Translations under genes and position numbers: made by a program
In this document: piece after piece, positions 15,802-26,302 of the stretch
Position numbering within the stretch: position 1 is the first letter of the stretch
Layout: each line of letters starts with the position of its first letter
The notes under the pieces: generated by a model
What the model was told of the DNA's origin: nothing
Seen by the model: the letters and a program-made list of their open reading frames with translations, nothing else
Database searches by the model: none
Assembly: GCF_000496835.1 (NCBI RefSeq)
Contig: NZ_KI543236.1
Coordinates: forward strand, 1,052,589 to 1,116,588
Source: Thalassobacillus devorans MSP14
Lineage (GTDB): Bacteria; Bacillota; Bacilli; Bacillales; Halobacillaceae
DNA length: 64,000 nucleotides
Direction of reading: 5' to 3'

Positions 15802-17729
15802 GCGTGCCTAGCAAGCCGTTAATTGCTTATTGGTGAAAGTCCAATCCGAGTAAGTGCCAAGACGCTCGGTAGCTGACAGGTAACTGGTAGAGAAATCTTA
15901 AGGTTAGAGCCCTGTGCCAGCAAACGAACAGATCGTAACATAAAGTGAATCCTGCCGCTTCGTCAAGAGCACCTGTTCATGCAGGACAAGGAGAAGTCGA
16001 ACCCCGGGCGTGCGGGTGAAGACCATGGAAGATGCGAAGACCTTGGAATCAGTATCGAAGAATCTCCCGGAGTAGAGGGAGCGATATGTTCGGAAAGGGA
16101 TTAACGGAACTAGGGATACCCTCCTCGTCACTTCGAAAGAAGTAAAGCAGAAACCTATAAATGCGGACAGCATGAAATGGCGGATGGAGGAGAGGGAGTC
16201 GGAGGAGGTCATAGTACCTATAATGACTACGACAACATAACGTAGTCTAGGAAAGGACCTCTACTTTGTTCATATGTCAGAAGGAGGTAAGAGTCAGTGA
16301 ATGTCAAGAAAATGACTAACTACACCAATAAAGTAAAAGCTCGAGAACTCTGGAAGACGTTATATCTTTGTGCCAAGGAGAGCCCTACACGAAGATTTCA
16401 TGCACTATATGACAAGATTTATCGTCCTGATATTTTATGGGAAGCATGGCAACGAGTAAGGCGCAAGAAAGGTAGTGGAGGTATCGATGGCCAGACAATC
16501 CAAGAGATTGTCGAGGACTATGGAGAGAAAAAGTTTCTCAATGAACTTTATCTGGAATTAAAGGATAAGAAGTATCATCCAAGTCCGGTTCTGCGAACCT
16601 ACATTCCGAAGGATGATGGAAAGAAGCGTCCCTTAGGAATTCCAACCATTAAAGACCGTGTGGTACAGATGGCGACCAAATTGGTGATTGAACCGATATT
16701 CGAAGCTGATTTCAATGATTGTTCGTTTGGTTTTCGACCGAAAAAGAATGCCCATCAAGCCATGGCGAAAATTCGAAAAGCTAGTAAGAAAAGTTTTTGG
16801 GTAGTCGACGTCGATATCCAAGGCTATTTCGATAACATCAACCAAGAAAAATTGATGAAACTAGTGGAGCAACGAATTAACGATAGAAGGGTATTAAAAC
16901 TTATCCGTAAATGGTTGGACGCAGGGGTAATGGAAGAAGGAAATGTAAGAAACCCTGTCACGGGTACACCGCAAGGTGGTGTCATTTCTCCTCTCCTCGC
17001 AAATATCTATCTAAATACGATGGACCAATTATGGGAGAAAAAGTTCAACCATTTGGGAGAGATTATCCGTTATGCGGATGACTTCGTCATCATGTGTAAG
17101 ACCAAACAACAAGCACTGGAGAGCATTCGTGTCATACAGGCAATTATGGGGAAACTGGACTTATCTTTGAACACCAAGAAATCAAAGCTGATCAACATCT
17201 GGAATGATATCGATGGTTTTGACTTCCTGGGATTCCATAACCGTAAATTACCGATTCGAAGAAAAGGTAGGCCGACCTTATATGTCATGAGTCATTTTCC
17301 AAAACGAGAAGCCATGAAGAGAATGCGCGCTAAAATCAAAGCGTTCACGGAACCAAGAGGTAAACTACAGCTCGACATCCGTGAACTAGTCGATGGTTTG
17401 AACCGAAGGTTGCAGGGGTTTAAGAACTACTACCTCATATCTTCGATCGCCAAGAAGTGGCTGAAGCGTATCGACTGGTATGTACTTAAACGTCTAGCCT
17501 TATTTAACAATAAGAAAAGGCAACGCAATAACCTTCAGGGTCATATGGACGAGGTTACAAATCAAGTCAAACATAGCTTGGTGAAATTAGCTGATTAAGG
17601 GTCCCGTAAAGCCAAAGAAAGAAGAACATCGGAAAGCCGTATGAGGGAGAACCTCACGTACGGTTTGATGAGGGGGAGCTGAAAGTAAAAGGGGAGGAGC
17701 TCCCCTTTGAAATCAGTTCTCTACTCTAC
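15802..17729 (+). mobile_element. Group II intron encoding a reverse transcriptase/maturase
   Basis: About 500 nt of structured 5' RNA (domains I-III) precede the RT gene; domains V and VI follow it. Domain V is at roughly 17633-17667 (AGCCGTATGAGG, GAGA loop, CCTCACGTACGGTTT) with the AGC catalytic triad. Domain VI spans about 17668-17729 and ends CTCTACTCTAC. The 3' end at 17729 is fairly firm. The 5' end is placed at 15802 because TCCGCC (15796-15801) can pair with GGCGGA at 16179-16184 as IBS1/EBS1; a start at GTGCC (15804) is an alternative. The intron lies on the same strand as its neighbours. Confidence 0.85.
16297..17598 (+). CDS. ltrA: Group II intron reverse transcriptase/maturase (no endonuclease domain)
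   Basis: This 433-residue intron-encoded protein helps the intron splice and retrotranspose. The RT blocks are in order: [67 protein letters not shown], the active site YADD (residues 259-262), then LNTKKSKLI and FDFLGF. A maturase X domain follows ([14 protein letters not shown] region). There is no C-terminal HNH endonuclease with Cys pairs, so mobility probably uses replication-fork primers (known for such introns). The start is GTG, 9 nt after AAGGAGG. The frame is intact, so the protein may be active. The ltrA symbol is generic. Confidence 0.95.
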   Translation: MNVKKMTNYTNKVKARELWKTLYLCAKESPTRRFHALYDKIYRPDILWEAWQRVRRKKGSGGIDGQTIQEIVEDYGEKKFLNELYLELKDKKYHPSPVLRTYIPKDDGKKRPLGIPTIKDRVVQMATKLVIEPIFEADFNDCSFGFRPKKNAHQAMAKIRKASKKSFWVVDVDIQGYFDNINQEKLMKLVEQRINDRRVLKLIRKWLDAGVMEEGNVRNPVTGTPQGGVISPLLANIYLNTMDQLWEKKFNHLGEIIRYADDFVIMCKTKQQALESIRVIQAIMGKLDLSLNTKKSKLINIWNDIDGFDFLGFHNRKLPIRRKGRPTLYVMSHFPKREAMKRMRAKIKAFTEPRGKLQLDIRELVDGLNRRLQGFKNYYLISSIAKKWLKRIDWYVLKRLALFNNKKRQRNNLQGHMDEVTNQVKHSLVKLAD

Positions 17730-17759
17730 CATGGAAAGCGAGTGATTTCCCGGACCTCC
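17730..17759. repeat. Palindromic repeat, copy 2, right part (3' exon of the group II intron)
   Basis: CATGGAAAGCGAGTG followed by ATTTCCCGGACCTCC completes the inverted repeat begun at 15713. Confidence 0.65.
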
Positions 17760-17794
17760 AAACCGTTACTATCGTAACGGAAACAATGTATCTC

Positions 17795-17813
17795 GAAACT
17801 GAGTCTTCCATAA
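17795..17813 (-). repeat. Right terminal inverted repeat, 19 bp
   Basis: GAAACTGAGTCTTCCATAA is the exact reverse complement of 15384-15402. Confidence 0.85.
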
Positions 17814-17946
17814 AAGGGAGCTTTAACGGTGAAATCAACACTTATTTTTGCAAAAATACGAATGTAAGACAGGAAAATAGAAAAAGAAAAACAAGTTTAC
17901 ATAATCATATTATAGTCTCTACAATGCAGTGGATGTAACTTTTTTC

Positions 17947-17984
17947 GACAAGTTCCCGACGCTTACTGTGGACAATTCCCGACG
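17947..17984 (+). promoter_or_regulatory. Direct repeat upstream of sucC, possible operator
   Basis: GACAAGTTCCCGACG (17947-17961) and GACAATTCCCGACG (17971-17984) recur with a 24-bp period, a little over two helical turns. The second copy overlaps the predicted -35/spacer of the sucC promoter. No known regulator is assigned. Confidence 0.4.
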
Positions 17985-17998
17985 TTTTTTTATACAAT
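17969..17998 (+). promoter_or_regulatory. Putative SigA promoter for sucCD
   Basis: TGGACA (17969-17974), an 18-bp spacer with a T7 run, and TACAAT (17993-17998), 33 bp before the sucC start. A 16-bp spaced TATACA is an overlapping alternative. Confidence 0.55.
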
Positions 17999-18031
17999 GG
18001 TAATGCAGTTAAAATGATGGGAGGATGGAAC

Positions 18032-19192
18032 ATGAACATTCACGAGTATCAAGGGAAAGACATTCTACGCGAATTTGGCGTTTCAGTACCAAATGGTCAC
18101 GTGGCATATACCGTAGATGAAGCTGTTAAAGCAGCTGAAAAATTAGGTTCTGATGTCACAGTTGTTAAAGCACAAATCCATGCGGGAGGCCGCGGTAAAG
18201 CCGGCGGTGTCAAAATCGCTAAAAATGCTGATGAAGTGCGTACATATGCCGACGAAATCCTCGGTAAAACGCTCGTAACTCATCAAACTGGACCAGAGGG
18301 CAAGGAAGTAAAGCGCTTACTGATTGAGGAAGGATGCGACATTAAAAGTGAGTATTATGTCGGCCTTGTTCTTGACCGTGCTACCAGCCGTGTAACGATG
18401 ATGGCGTCTGAAGAAGGCGGCACGGAAATCGAGGAAGTAGCAGCTGAAACTCCTGAAAAAATCTTTAAAGAAGTCATTGATCCAGTTGTCGGTTTGACTC
18501 CATTCCAGGCTCGTCGCCTGGCATTCAATATTAATATTCCGAAAGAACTGGTCTCCAAAGCAGTTAAATTCATGATGGGGCTATACAAAGTATTTGTAGA
18601 AAAAGATTGCTCCATCGCTGAAATTAATCCACTAGTCACTACTGGTGATGGCGATGTCATGGCTTTAGACTCGAAGTTGAACTTTGACGACAATGCTCTT
18701 TATCGTCAAAAAGACATCCAGGAACTACGTGATCTGGATGAAGAAGATCCGAAAGAAGTAGAAGCATCCAAATATGAGCTCAGCTATATCGCGCTTGATG
18801 GCAATATCGGTTGTATGGTTAATGGTGCTGGTCTAGCCATGGCTACGATGGATACCATCAAACACTATGGCGGCAACCCTGCCAACTTCCTGGATGTAGG
18901 GGGCGGAGCCACTACTGAAAAAGTTACAGAAGCATTCAAAATCATCTTGTCTGACGAACAAGTCAAAGGAATTTTCGTCAATATTTTCGGTGGTATCATG
19001 AAGTGTGATGTTATTGCGGAGGGTGTTGTAGAAGCTACTAAACAGATCGGATTGACACTTCCATTGGTCGTTCGTTTGGAAGGTACGAATGTCGAGCAAG
19101 GTAAGAAAATCCTTGATGAATCCGGTTTAAATATCACGTCCGCAGATTCAATGGCAGACGGCGCACAAAAAATCGTAGAACTAGTGAAGTAG
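18032..19192 (+). CDS. sucC: Succinyl-CoA synthetase beta subunit
   Basis: SucC with SucD interconverts succinyl-CoA and succinate while making a nucleoside triphosphate in the TCA cycle. The N-terminal ATP-grasp half ([33 protein letters not shown]) and the C-terminal ligase-CoA domain with [12 protein letters not shown] and [14 protein letters not shown] are complete. ATG 18032 is chosen because GGGAGGATGGAAC precedes it with normal spacing and the 386-residue product matches relatives; the ATG at 18014 lies ahead of that site. It is followed by sucD after 16 bp. Confidence 0.97.
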   Translation: MNIHEYQGKDILREFGVSVPNGHVAYTVDEAVKAAEKLGSDVTVVKAQIHAGGRGKAGGVKIAKNADEVRTYADEILGKTLVTHQTGPEGKEVKRLLIEEGCDIKSEYYVGLVLDRATSRVTMMASEEGGTEIEEVAAETPEKIFKEVIDPVVGLTPFQARRLAFNINIPKELVSKAVKFMMGLYKVFVEKDCSIAEINPLVTTGDGDVMALDSKLNFDDNALYRQKDIQELRDLDEEDPKEVEASKYELSYIALDGNIGCMVNGAGLAMATMDTIKHYGGNPANFLDVGGGATTEKVTEAFKIILSDEQVKGIFVNIFGGIMKCDVIAEGVVEATKQIGLTLPLVVRLEGTNVEQGKKILDESGLNITSADSMADGAQKIVELVK

Positions 19193-19208
19193 AAAGGCGG
19201 GGAATCAG

Positions 19209-20111
19209 ATGAGTGTATATGTTAATAAAGACACAAAAGTAATCGTACAAGGAATTACAGGTTCAACGGCCCTTTTCCATACAAAACAAATGCTTGAGTA
19301 CGGTACGAAGATCGTAGGCGGAGTCACACCAGGCAAAGGTGGTACAGAAGTTGAAGGCGTACCTGTATTCGATACAGTTTCTGAAGCAGTTGAAAAAACT
19401 GGTGCCAATGCTTCTGTTATTTACGTCCCTGCACCGTTCGCAGCGGATGCCATCATGGAAGCAACAGATGCTGGAATGGATTTGGCTATCTGTATCACAG
19501 AGCATATTCCTGTACTTGACATGGTGAAGGTAAAGCGGTACATGGAAGGGAAGAAAACGCGTTTAGTAGGACCAAACTGTCCTGGTGTCATCACTCCGGA
19601 AGAATGTAAAATCGGTATCATGCCTGGTTATATTCATAAAAAAGGCCATGTTGGGGTCGTTTCCCGTTCTGGTACTTTGACTTATGAAGCAGTTCATCAG
19701 CTTTCCGAAGCGGGAGTTGGTCAGTCTACAGCTGTAGGTATTGGTGGGGACCCGGTAAACGGCACGGATTTTATCGATGTCCTGCAGGCATTCAATGAAG
19801 ATGATGATACAGAAGCAGTCATCATGATCGGTGAAATCGGCGGTACAGCAGAAGAAGAAGCGGCAGAATGGGTTAAAAGTAACATGAACAAACCTGTAGT
19901 CGGCTTCATTGGTGGACGTACTGCGCCTCCAGGAAAGCGCATGGGCCATGCTGGTGCGATTATTTCCGGGGGTAAAGGTACAGCTGACGAAAAAATACGT
20001 GTCATGAATGAGTGCGGTATCAAAGTAGCAGAAACACCATCTGTTATGGGAGAAACTTTGATTGAAGTGCTTAAAGACAATGGACTTTATGATAAGTGTA
20101 AAACACATTAA
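19209..20111 (+). CDS. sucD: Succinyl-CoA synthetase alpha subunit
   Basis: The alpha subunit binds CoA and carries the phosphohistidine intermediate. The CoA-binding Rossmann fold opens with [15 protein letters not shown], and the phosphorylated residue is His247 in [15 protein letters not shown]. The conserved [20 protein letters not shown] is present. Length is 300 residues. It forms a two-gene operon with sucC and ends at a stem-loop terminator. Confidence 0.97.
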   Translation: MSVYVNKDTKVIVQGITGSTALFHTKQMLEYGTKIVGGVTPGKGGTEVEGVPVFDTVSEAVEKTGANASVIYVPAPFAADAIMEATDAGMDLAICITEHIPVLDMVKVKRYMEGKKTRLVGPNCPGVITPEECKIGIMPGYIHKKGHVGVVSRSGTLTYEAVHQLSEAGVGQSTAVGIGGDPVNGTDFIDVLQAFNEDDDTEAVIMIGEIGGTAEEEAAEWVKSNMNKPVVGFIGGRTAPPGKRMGHAGAIISGGKGTADEKIRVMNECGIKVAETPSVMGETLIEVLKDNGLYDKCKTH

Positions 20112-20130
20112 TGATTAGGTAATGAATCAG

Positions 20131-20166
20131 GATCGTGCATGGCAGCCCCATGCACGATCTTATTTC
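20131..20166 (+). terminator. Rho-independent terminator after sucD
   Basis: A perfect 12-bp stem GATCGTGCATGG / CCATGCACGATC with a 5-nt loop is followed by TTATTTCT, a weak T tract. Confidence 0.75.
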
Positions 20167-20191
20167 TAATGGAAAAAAGGAGTGCTTCTGA

Positions 20192-21064
20192 TTGTATGAA
20201 ACAAGGAAATTGTTGATTTTTCTTCACATTAATCCTTACACCACCCGGCCTTTACTTCGTAAAATTCTTCAGCAAGACCCCAGTTTGACCACCATTTTCA
20301 CCATGTCCCCTCAAACCATCGCTACAAGCTATGCTATCCCTTTGAAACGGGCAACTGCTTTCCATCATCATCTCCATTCAGACAACCTTAGGTATAAAAT
20401 GGAACGTTTTATGAAAGAATTCTCCATAATGACGATATTAGATAAAGATTATCCGATTTTATTGGCAAATATACCAGACCCTCCTTTAGTACTATATCTG
20501 GCTGGCGATAGCGCACTTCTCAACCGGACTCCTGCTTTGAGTGTGGTGGGAACAAGACAGCCGACCCAATCGGCTTTTCCTGCAATGGAGAGGGTTCTTT
20601 CCCCTTTAATTGAAGCAGGGTGGATGTTAGTCAGCGGACTTGCAGTCGGGATAGACAGGTTTGCACACCTTCTGTCTTTACGCTATCATGGTACAACAGT
20701 TGGAGTTATTGGATCTGGTTTCCATCATATTTATCCACAACAAAACATATCCTTATTTCAACAAATGGCACGAAATCATCTGGTCATATCTGAATACGCT
20801 CCTGATATTCGGCCGCAAAGATACCATTTTCCTGAACGGAACCGTATCATTAGCGGATTAACGGAAGCCACACTTGTAGTGGAAGCGAAAGCGAGGAGCG
20901 GGTCATTGATTACGGTGGATCAGGCACTGGAACAAGGCAGAGAAGTTTTTGCATTTCCCGGGTCTCTTTTGGAAGAGAAAAGTGAAGGATGTAACCGGAT
21001 GATCCAGGAAGGTGCTAGAATAGTTCTTAATACCCAGGATATAGTGGAATCATGGCCGAAATAA
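20192..21064 (+). CDS. dprA: DprA/Smf, DNA-processing protein
   Basis: DprA binds incoming single-stranded DNA during transformation and loads RecA. The Rossmann-like core shows VVGTRQPTQ, SGLAVGIDRFAH, GVIGSGFHHIYP and SEYAPDIRPQRYHFPERNR, all typical of the family. The start is TTG at 20192 with AAAAAGGAG at good spacing; the 290-residue product is normal. It lies between sucD and topA, as in B. subtilis, so it is consistent with, but does not prove, competence. Confidence 0.94.
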   Translation: MYETRKLLIFLHINPYTTRPLLRKILQQDPSLTTIFTMSPQTIATSYAIPLKRATAFHHHLHSDNLRYKMERFMKEFSIMTILDKDYPILLANIPDPPLVLYLAGDSALLNRTPALSVVGTRQPTQSAFPAMERVLSPLIEAGWMLVSGLAVGIDRFAHLLSLRYHGTTVGVIGSGFHHIYPQQNISLFQQMARNHLVISEYAPDIRPQRYHFPERNRIISGLTEATLVVEAKARSGSLITVDQALEQGREVFAFPGSLLEEKSEGCNRMIQEGARIVLNTQDIVESWPK

Positions 21065-21140
21065 CACCGTCTGTTTTCTCGAAAATCGACCAATAATAGT
21101 TATACACTTCTTTTTTTGAAAAAATTCTGACCAATTACGT

Positions 21141-21170
21141 TTGACAAATGAAAAGAAAGTATTTAATAAT
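21141..21170 (+). promoter_or_regulatory. Putative SigA promoter for topA
   Basis: A perfect TTGACA (21141-21146), an 18-bp A/T-rich spacer and AATAAT (21165-21170) precede topA by about 60 bp. Confidence 0.6.
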
Positions 21171-21230
21171 AGGGAAAGTTTATCAATGAAATATGCATAA
21201 GGTGCACACACCTCTATGGGAGGAACATTT

Positions 21231-23306
21231 ATGGCAGATTATCTAGTTATCGTCGAATCACCCGCAAAAGCCAAAACAATCGAAAAATACTTAGGAAAAA
21301 AGTATAAGGTAAAGGCTTCACTCGGTCATGTCCGTGACTTGCCGAAAAGTCAAATGGGTGTTGATGTCGACAAAAAATATGAACCTAAATATATTACGAT
21401 ACGTGGGAAAGGTCCCGTGTTGAAAGAATTGAAAACCGCAGCAAAAAAGGCGAAGCGCGTTTATCTCGCAGCCGACCCCGACAGAGAAGGGGAGGCAATT
21501 GCGTGGCATTTAGCTCACAGCTTAGATATCGATGATAAATCAGAGTGCCGGGTAGTCTTCAATGAAATCACAAAAGAAGCAGTCAAGAATTCATTCAAGA
21601 ATCCAAGAACTATTGACATGGATCGTGTCGATGCTCAGCAGGCAAGACGTATCCTGGACAGGCTGGTGGGATATAATATCAGCCCAATTCTATGGAAAAA
21701 AGTAAAAAAAGGGCTTAGTGCCGGACGTGTACAATCGGTAGCCGTCCGTTTGATCATTGATCGTGAAAATGAAATCAACAATTTCAAACCGGAAGAATAC
21801 TGGTCTATAGATGGTACATTTCTGAAGGGGAAAGAAAAATTCCCAGGTGCCTTTTATGGAATCGATGGCAAAAAACAAGAATTAAAAACGAAAGATGATG
21901 TCGATAAAATCTTGAATAAAATGAAGGGGAAGGAATTTCAAATCGACAAAGTCAATAAACGGGAACGTAAGCGAAATCCTTCTGTCCCATTTACTACCTC
22001 ATCCCTCCAACAGGAAGCAGCACGTAAGCTTAACTTCCGGGCGAAAAAGACGATGATGATCGCCCAGCAGTTATATGAAGGAATTGATTTAGGGAAAAAA
22101 GAAGGAACTGTCGGTCTGATCACTTATATGCGTACAGACTCTACACGCCTTTCAGATTCCGCGAAAGGCGAGGCCCAAAGTTATATTGAAGGGCAGTTCG
22201 GTAAAGAATATCTCGGAGGCAATAAGAAAAAGAAACAGAAGGAAGGGGCTCAGGATGCACACGAGGCAATCCGTCCTACTTCTGCTAACCGTGATCCTAA
22301 GGCGATGAAAAGCGTCTTATCCCGCGATCAATATCGTTTATATAAATTAATCTGGGATCGGTTCATTGCCAGTCAAATGGCGCCGGCAGTGATGGACACA
22401 ATGACCGTTCATATGACCAATCAAGGTGTCGAATTCCGCGCAACCGGATCAAAAGTAAAATTCAAAGGCTTTATGAAGGTGTATATAGAAGGAAACGATG
22501 ACAACAAAAAAGAAGAAGATAAAATGCTCCCAGAACTGGAAGAAGGGATGACTGTAAAGGCAGATGAGATTGAACCTAATCAGCACTTTACCCAGCCGCC
22601 TCCCCGTTATACGGAAGCAAGACTGGTTAAAACCCTGGAAGAATTGGGGATTGGAAGGCCTTCTACCTATGCCCCGACCCTGGATACGATTCAACGCAGA
22701 GGATATGTAGCGCTTGATAATAAACGATTTGTGCCTACAGAGCTTGGCAGTATTGTGCATGAATCCATTGAGGAATATTTCCCTGAAATCATCGATGTCG
22801 ATTTCACAGCGAAAATGGAAGAAGATCTTGATGCCGTTGAAGAGGGCAATGTGGAATGGGTAGAAATTATTGATGATTTTTATCAGGGCTTTGAACCTAG
22901 GTTGGAAAAAGCTGAAAAAGAAATGGAAAAAGTCGAAATCAAAGATGAACCCGCGGGAGTCGACTGCGAGAATTGTGGTCATGAAATGGTATATAAAATG
23001 GGCCGCTATGGTAAGTTTCTGGCTTGTTCCAACTTTCCTGAATGCAGGAATACAAAGCCCATCCTTAAAAAAGTTGGTGTCACTTGCCCGAAATGTAAAG
23101 AGGGCGAAGTGGTGGAGCGAAAGAGTAAAAAGCGTAGGACATTCTATGGCTGTGACCGTTATCCGGAGTGCGATTTCATCTCCTGGGATAAGCCGATCAG
23201 CAGACCTTGTCCAAAGTGCAGCTCGCTACTGGTAGAAAAGAAATCGAAAAAAGGGGTACAAATTCAATGTACCGAATGTGATTATAAAGAAGAACCTCAA
23301 AAGTAA
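21231..23306 (+). CDS. topA: DNA topoisomerase I
   Basis: Type IA topoisomerase that relaxes negative supercoils. The TOPRIM domain begins [20 protein letters not shown] and includes [15 protein letters not shown]; the active-site tyrosine is Tyr299 in [11 protein letters not shown]. Three C-terminal Cys4 zinc ribbons (CENCGHEM...[16 protein letters not shown]...[15 protein letters not shown]...CTEC) are intact. ATG 21231 is chosen from the GGGAGGAAC site, giving 691 residues as in B. subtilis. The stop codon lies inside the terminator stem. Confidence 0.97.
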   Translation: MADYLVIVESPAKAKTIEKYLGKKYKVKASLGHVRDLPKSQMGVDVDKKYEPKYITIRGKGPVLKELKTAAKKAKRVYLAADPDREGEAIAWHLAHSLDIDDKSECRVVFNEITKEAVKNSFKNPRTIDMDRVDAQQARRILDRLVGYNISPILWKKVKKGLSAGRVQSVAVRLIIDRENEINNFKPEEYWSIDGTFLKGKEKFPGAFYGIDGKKQELKTKDDVDKILNKMKGKEFQIDKVNKRERKRNPSVPFTTSSLQQEAARKLNFRAKKTMMIAQQLYEGIDLGKKEGTVGLITYMRTDSTRLSDSAKGEAQSYIEGQFGKEYLGGNKKKKQKEGAQDAHEAIRPTSANRDPKAMKSVLSRDQYRLYKLIWDRFIASQMAPAVMDTMTVHMTNQGVEFRATGSKVKFKGFMKVYIEGNDDNKKEEDKMLPELEEGMTVKADEIEPNQHFTQPPPRYTEARLVKTLEELGIGRPSTYAPTLDTIQRRGYVALDNKRFVPTELGSIVHESIEEYFPEIIDVDFTAKMEEDLDAVEEGNVEWVEIIDDFYQGFEPRLEKAEKEMEKVEIKDEPAGVDCENCGHEMVYKMGRYGKFLACSNFPECRNTKPILKKVGVTCPKCKEGEVVERKSKKRRTFYGCDRYPECDFISWDKPISRPCPKCSSLLVEKKSKKGVQIQCTECDYKEEPQK

Positions 23307-23336
23307 GCGCAAAATTTGCGCTTACTTTTTCTTTTT
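23301..23336 (+). terminator. Rho-independent terminator after topA
   Basis: AAGTAAGCGCAAA / TTTGCGCTTACTT forms a near-perfect stem around one central base, followed by a T-rich run. The left arm includes the topA stop codon. Confidence 0.85.
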
Positions 23337-23366
23337 GATATGTATGATAGAGTGAAAAATAATTTA

Positions 23367-23395
23367 TTGACACTATCATGCCGTACCGATATAAT
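23367..23395 (+). promoter_or_regulatory. Perfect-consensus SigA promoter for trmFO
   Basis: TTGACA (23367-23372), exactly 17 bp, then TATAAT (23390-23395). This is the strongest promoter match in the window; it lies 54 bp before the trmFO start and would drive trmFO and perhaps the downstream xerC-hslVU-codY genes. Confidence 0.85.
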
Positions 23396-23448
23396 TACCG
23401 AATGGTAAGTAGATATACTTGACACGACTTTTGAAAGGAGTATGATTG

Positions 23449-24756
23449 ATGAGCGCACAACATGTAACCGTAATCGGAGCAGGACTGGCCGGCAGTGAAG
23501 CTGCCTGGCAGTTGGCGAAACGGGGAATATCGGTACATCTGTATGAGATGAGACCTTCTAAACAGACTCCGGCCCATCATACTGATAAATTTGCGGAGCT
23601 CGTCTGCAGTAATTCGCTTCGCGCCAATTCCCTTACCAATGCAGTAGGGGTTATTAAAGAAGAAATGCGTACACTGGATTCCATCATCATACAAGCTGCC
23701 GATCAATCACAGGTTCCTGCTGGAGGCGCGTTGGCGGTCGATCGCCATGAATTTGCGGGATATGTGACAGAACATGTGAAGAATCATCCGAATGTAACCG
23801 TATATAATGAAGAAATCGGGGAGATACCTGTGGATGGACCTGTGATTGTAGCCACCGGTCCATTGACGTCAGAATCACTATCCGCTCACCTGAAGGAAAT
23901 GACAGGCGAAGAATACTTATACTTTTATGATGCTGCGGCACCGATCATTGAGAAAGATTCCATCGATATGGACAAAGTCTATTTGAAGTCACGATACGAC
24001 AAAGGGGAAGCCGCTTACCTCAACTGCCCAATGACCGAGGAAGAATTCAACCGTTTTTACGAGGCGTTGATAGCAGCGGAAACCGTTCCACTGAAAGAGT
24101 TTGAAAAGGAAATATTTTTTGAAGGATGTATGCCAATCGAGGTCATGGCCCAGCGTGGTAAAAAAACCATGACATTCGGGCCGTTGAAACCTGTAGGTTT
24201 AGAAGATCCGAAAACAGGAAAAACACCTTATGCGGTCGTTCAATTACGACAGGACGACTCTGCAGGAACATTATATAATATGGTAGGTTTTCAAACCCAT
24301 TTGAAATGGGGGCCGCAAAAAGAAGTATTCCGCTTGATACCTGGTCTCGAGAATGCAGAAATCGTCCGGTATGGAGTTATGCATAGAAATACTTTTATCA
24401 ATTCACCTAATTTACTTAAAGCGACCTATCAATACAAAGACAAAAAAGACCTCTTCTTTGCTGGTCAAATGACCGGAGTCGAAGGTTATGTAGAATCGGC
24501 TGCAGCCGGATTGATTGCAGGTATCAACGCAGCTCGATTGCTCCAGGGAAAAGAACCAGTTGTACTTCCTCACGAAACGATGATGGGAAGTATGGCACAC
24601 TATATAACCACAACCAGCCCTAAGCACTTCCAGCCGATGAATGCTAACTTCGGTTTGATCAAGCCATTGGAGAATAAAATAAAGAATAAGAAGGAAAGAA
24701 ATGATGCATACGCTAAGCGGGCATTGGAAACAATTCAGAATTTTGTTACAATTTAG
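23449..24756 (+). CDS. trmFO: TrmFO, folate/FAD-dependent tRNA U54 methyltransferase
   Basis: TrmFO makes ribothymidine at tRNA position 54 using methylenetetrahydrofolate and FADH2. The FAD-binding [19 protein letters not shown] is at the N-terminus, with conserved [36 protein letters not shown] and the C-terminal [17 protein letters not shown] 23449 is preceded by AAAGGAG at 8 nt; an in-frame TTG at 23446 is less likely. The 435 residues match the family. A perfect SigA promoter lies upstream. Confidence 0.97.
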   Translation: MSAQHVTVIGAGLAGSEAAWQLAKRGISVHLYEMRPSKQTPAHHTDKFAELVCSNSLRANSLTNAVGVIKEEMRTLDSIIIQAADQSQVPAGGALAVDRHEFAGYVTEHVKNHPNVTVYNEEIGEIPVDGPVIVATGPLTSESLSAHLKEMTGEEYLYFYDAAAPIIEKDSIDMDKVYLKSRYDKGEAAYLNCPMTEEEFNRFYEALIAAETVPLKEFEKEIFFEGCMPIEVMAQRGKKTMTFGPLKPVGLEDPKTGKTPYAVVQLRQDDSAGTLYNMVGFQTHLKWGPQKEVFRLIPGLENAEIVRYGVMHRNTFINSPNLLKATYQYKDKKDLFFAGQMTGVEGYVESAAAGLIAGINAARLLQGKEPVVLPHETMMGSMAHYITTTSPKHFQPMNANFGLIKPLENKIKNKKERNDAYAKRALETIQNFVTI

Positions 24757-24820
24757 TTAAAAGGATTGCGCTAATTGATTGAATTGTGTTAAAATTTAAA
24801 CGCCTTGAAGAGGTGGATAT

Positions 24821-25729
24821 ATGGACGATTTACAAACAGAAAAACTTCTTTTTCTGGAATACCTGCAAATTGAAAAAAATGCATCTTCACTAACCATCCA
24901 ACACTACGAAAAAGATGTAGATGCATTTTTTCTTTTTATGCAAACAGAAGGGATTCCAAGTTTAAGAGACGTAGATTACCCTTTGATACGCATATTTTTG
25001 ACACGTTTGTACCAGCAGAAACTCTCCAGAAGAAGTGTTTCCCGTAAGCTGTCCTGTATGCGGTCGTTTTATCGTTTTCTTGAACGGGAGGGGAAAGTGG
25101 ACAACAATCCATTCATTAACGTATCCTTGCCCAAGGAAGGAAAGCCGATTCCAGAATTCTTTTATGAAGAAGAACTGGAGCGGTTATTTTCTGTAAACGA
25201 CTTATCTGCTCCGCTTGGTCAACGTAATCAGGCTTTGCTTGAATTGATGTATGGGACAGGAATCCGTGTCAGTGAATGTGTGGATATCAAAGTGGAAGAT
25301 ATAGATTTTACGATTGGTACCATCCTCGTACGAGGGAAGGGCCGTAAGGAAAGGTATGTACCCTTTGGTCAATTCGCTGCTAAGGCATTGAAGAAGTACA
25401 TGGAGAACGGTCGTTCCAGACTTCTCAAAAATAAGGACATAAAGCCTGATCACCTTTTTCTCAACGCGAAAGGTGGAAAACTATCTGATCGGGGGGTACG
25501 TCTCATCCTGGATAAGATGGTTGAAAAGGCAGCCATGACCGTAAACATCCATCCACACAAGTTAAGGCATAGCTTCGCCACCCACATGTTAAATCAGGGT
25601 GCCGATCTGCGGGCAGTCCAGGAACTGCTTGGTCATGAAAAACTATCATCCACGCAGATTTATACTCATGTGACAAAGGACCATTTACGTAAGATATATA
25701 GGGATAGTCACCCGAGAGCAAATAAATAG
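24821..25729 (+). CDS. xerC: XerC-type tyrosine recombinase (CodV)
   Basis: XerC acts with XerD at dif to resolve chromosome dimers. The catalytic residues are all present: Arg149 (GTGIRVSE), Lys in RGKGRKER, His246 and Arg249 (HPHKLRHSF), His272 ([11 protein letters not shown]) and Tyr281 (IYTHV). The N-terminal SAM-like core-binding domain is complete. The location before hslV-hslU-codY is that of codV in B. subtilis, separating it from phage integrases. A weak promoter (TTGCGC, 17 bp, TTAAAA at 24766-24794) lies upstream. Confidence 0.95.
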   Translation: MDDLQTEKLLFLEYLQIEKNASSLTIQHYEKDVDAFFLFMQTEGIPSLRDVDYPLIRIFLTRLYQQKLSRRSVSRKLSCMRSFYRFLEREGKVDNNPFINVSLPKEGKPIPEFFYEEELERLFSVNDLSAPLGQRNQALLELMYGTGIRVSECVDIKVEDIDFTIGTILVRGKGRKERYVPFGQFAAKALKKYMENGRSRLLKNKDIKPDHLFLNAKGGKLSDRGVRLILDKMVEKAAMTVNIHPHKLRHSFATHMLNQGADLRAVQELLGHEKLSSTQIYTHVTKDHLRKIYRDSHPRANK

Positions 25730-25742
25730 AGGTGAGAAAAGG

Positions 25743-26288
25743 ATGAGTCAACAGTTTCATGCAACAACTATATTTGCTGTCCACCACAAAGGGCAGTGCG
25801 CGATGAGCGGGGATGGCCAGGTGACCCTTGGCAATCAGGTGGTTATGAAACACACAGCGAAAAAGGTGAGAAGGCTGTTCAAGGGCCAGGTACTGGCAGG
25901 CTTTGCCGGATCAGTTGCTGACGCCTTCACTTTGTTTGAAAAATTTGAATCTAACCTCGAAGCGTATGATGGAAATCTCGCTCGTGCGGCAGTGGAATTA
26001 GCCAAAGAGTGGCGAAGCGACAAAGTTTTAAGGAAGCTGGAGGCCATGCTGATTGTCATGAACAAGGATGAAATGTTTCTTGTCTCCGGTACAGGAGAAG
26101 TGATCGAACCGGACGATGGCATTCTGGCTATCGGTTCAGGCGGTAACTATGCCTTGAGTGCCGGCCGCGCATTAAAGCGGTATTCTTCTGATAAAAGTGC
26201 GGAAGATATTGCCCGGGCCGCATTGGAAATTGCGGGAGAAATCTGTGTGTTCACGAATGACCAGATCACACTCGAGGTCATTGAATAA
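25743..26288 (+). CDS. hslV: HslV/ClpQ, protease subunit of the ClpYQ complex
   Basis: HslV forms the peptidase core of a two-component ATP-dependent protease. The proteolytic core is recognisable from [24 protein letters not shown] and [14 protein letters not shown]. As in B. subtilis, the chain starts Met-Ser a few residues before the canonical Thr-Thr, so the N-terminal nucleophile after Met removal is probably Ser2 rather than Thr (known for Bacillus ClpQ). Length is 181 residues. It is 13 bp after xerC and 14 bp before hslU. Confidence 0.96.
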   Translation: MSQQFHATTIFAVHHKGQCAMSGDGQVTLGNQVVMKHTAKKVRRLFKGQVLAGFAGSVADAFTLFEKFESNLEAYDGNLARAAVELAKEWRSDKVLRKLEAMLIVMNKDEMFLVSGTGEVIEPDDGILAIGSGGNYALSAGRALKRYSSDKSAEDIARAALEIAGEICVFTNDQITLEVIE

Positions 26289-26302
26289 GGAGGCTGGTAT
26301 GG

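Larger units (their letters stand above)
15384..17813. mobile_element. Transposon-like element with 19-bp terminal inverted repeats, no transposase, interrupted by a group II intron
   Basis: Perfect 19-bp inverted repeats bound 2430 bp. Without the 1928-bp intron the element is about 500 bp and contains no recognisable transposase, so it is a MITE-like or relic element. Inside lie one complete palindromic repeat (15437-15559) and a second one split by the intron (15713-15801 plus 17730-17759). I see no convincing target-site duplication. The family is unassigned. Open frames across 15352-15783 look non-coding because they run through the palindromes. Confidence 0.65.

Noticed and set aside
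15225-18000. CRISPR array or integron-like repeats in the repeat-rich region
   Set aside because: The repeats are inverted pairs of an element and palindromes, without regular direct repeats and spacers.
19563-20108. 181-codon minus-strand frame opposite sucD
   Set aside because: It mirrors conserved SucD sequence and has an amino-acid composition unlike a real protein.
24821-25729. Phage-type integrase
   Set aside because: Position before hslVU-codY and full likeness to CodV identify it as housekeeping XerC; no other phage genes are nearby.
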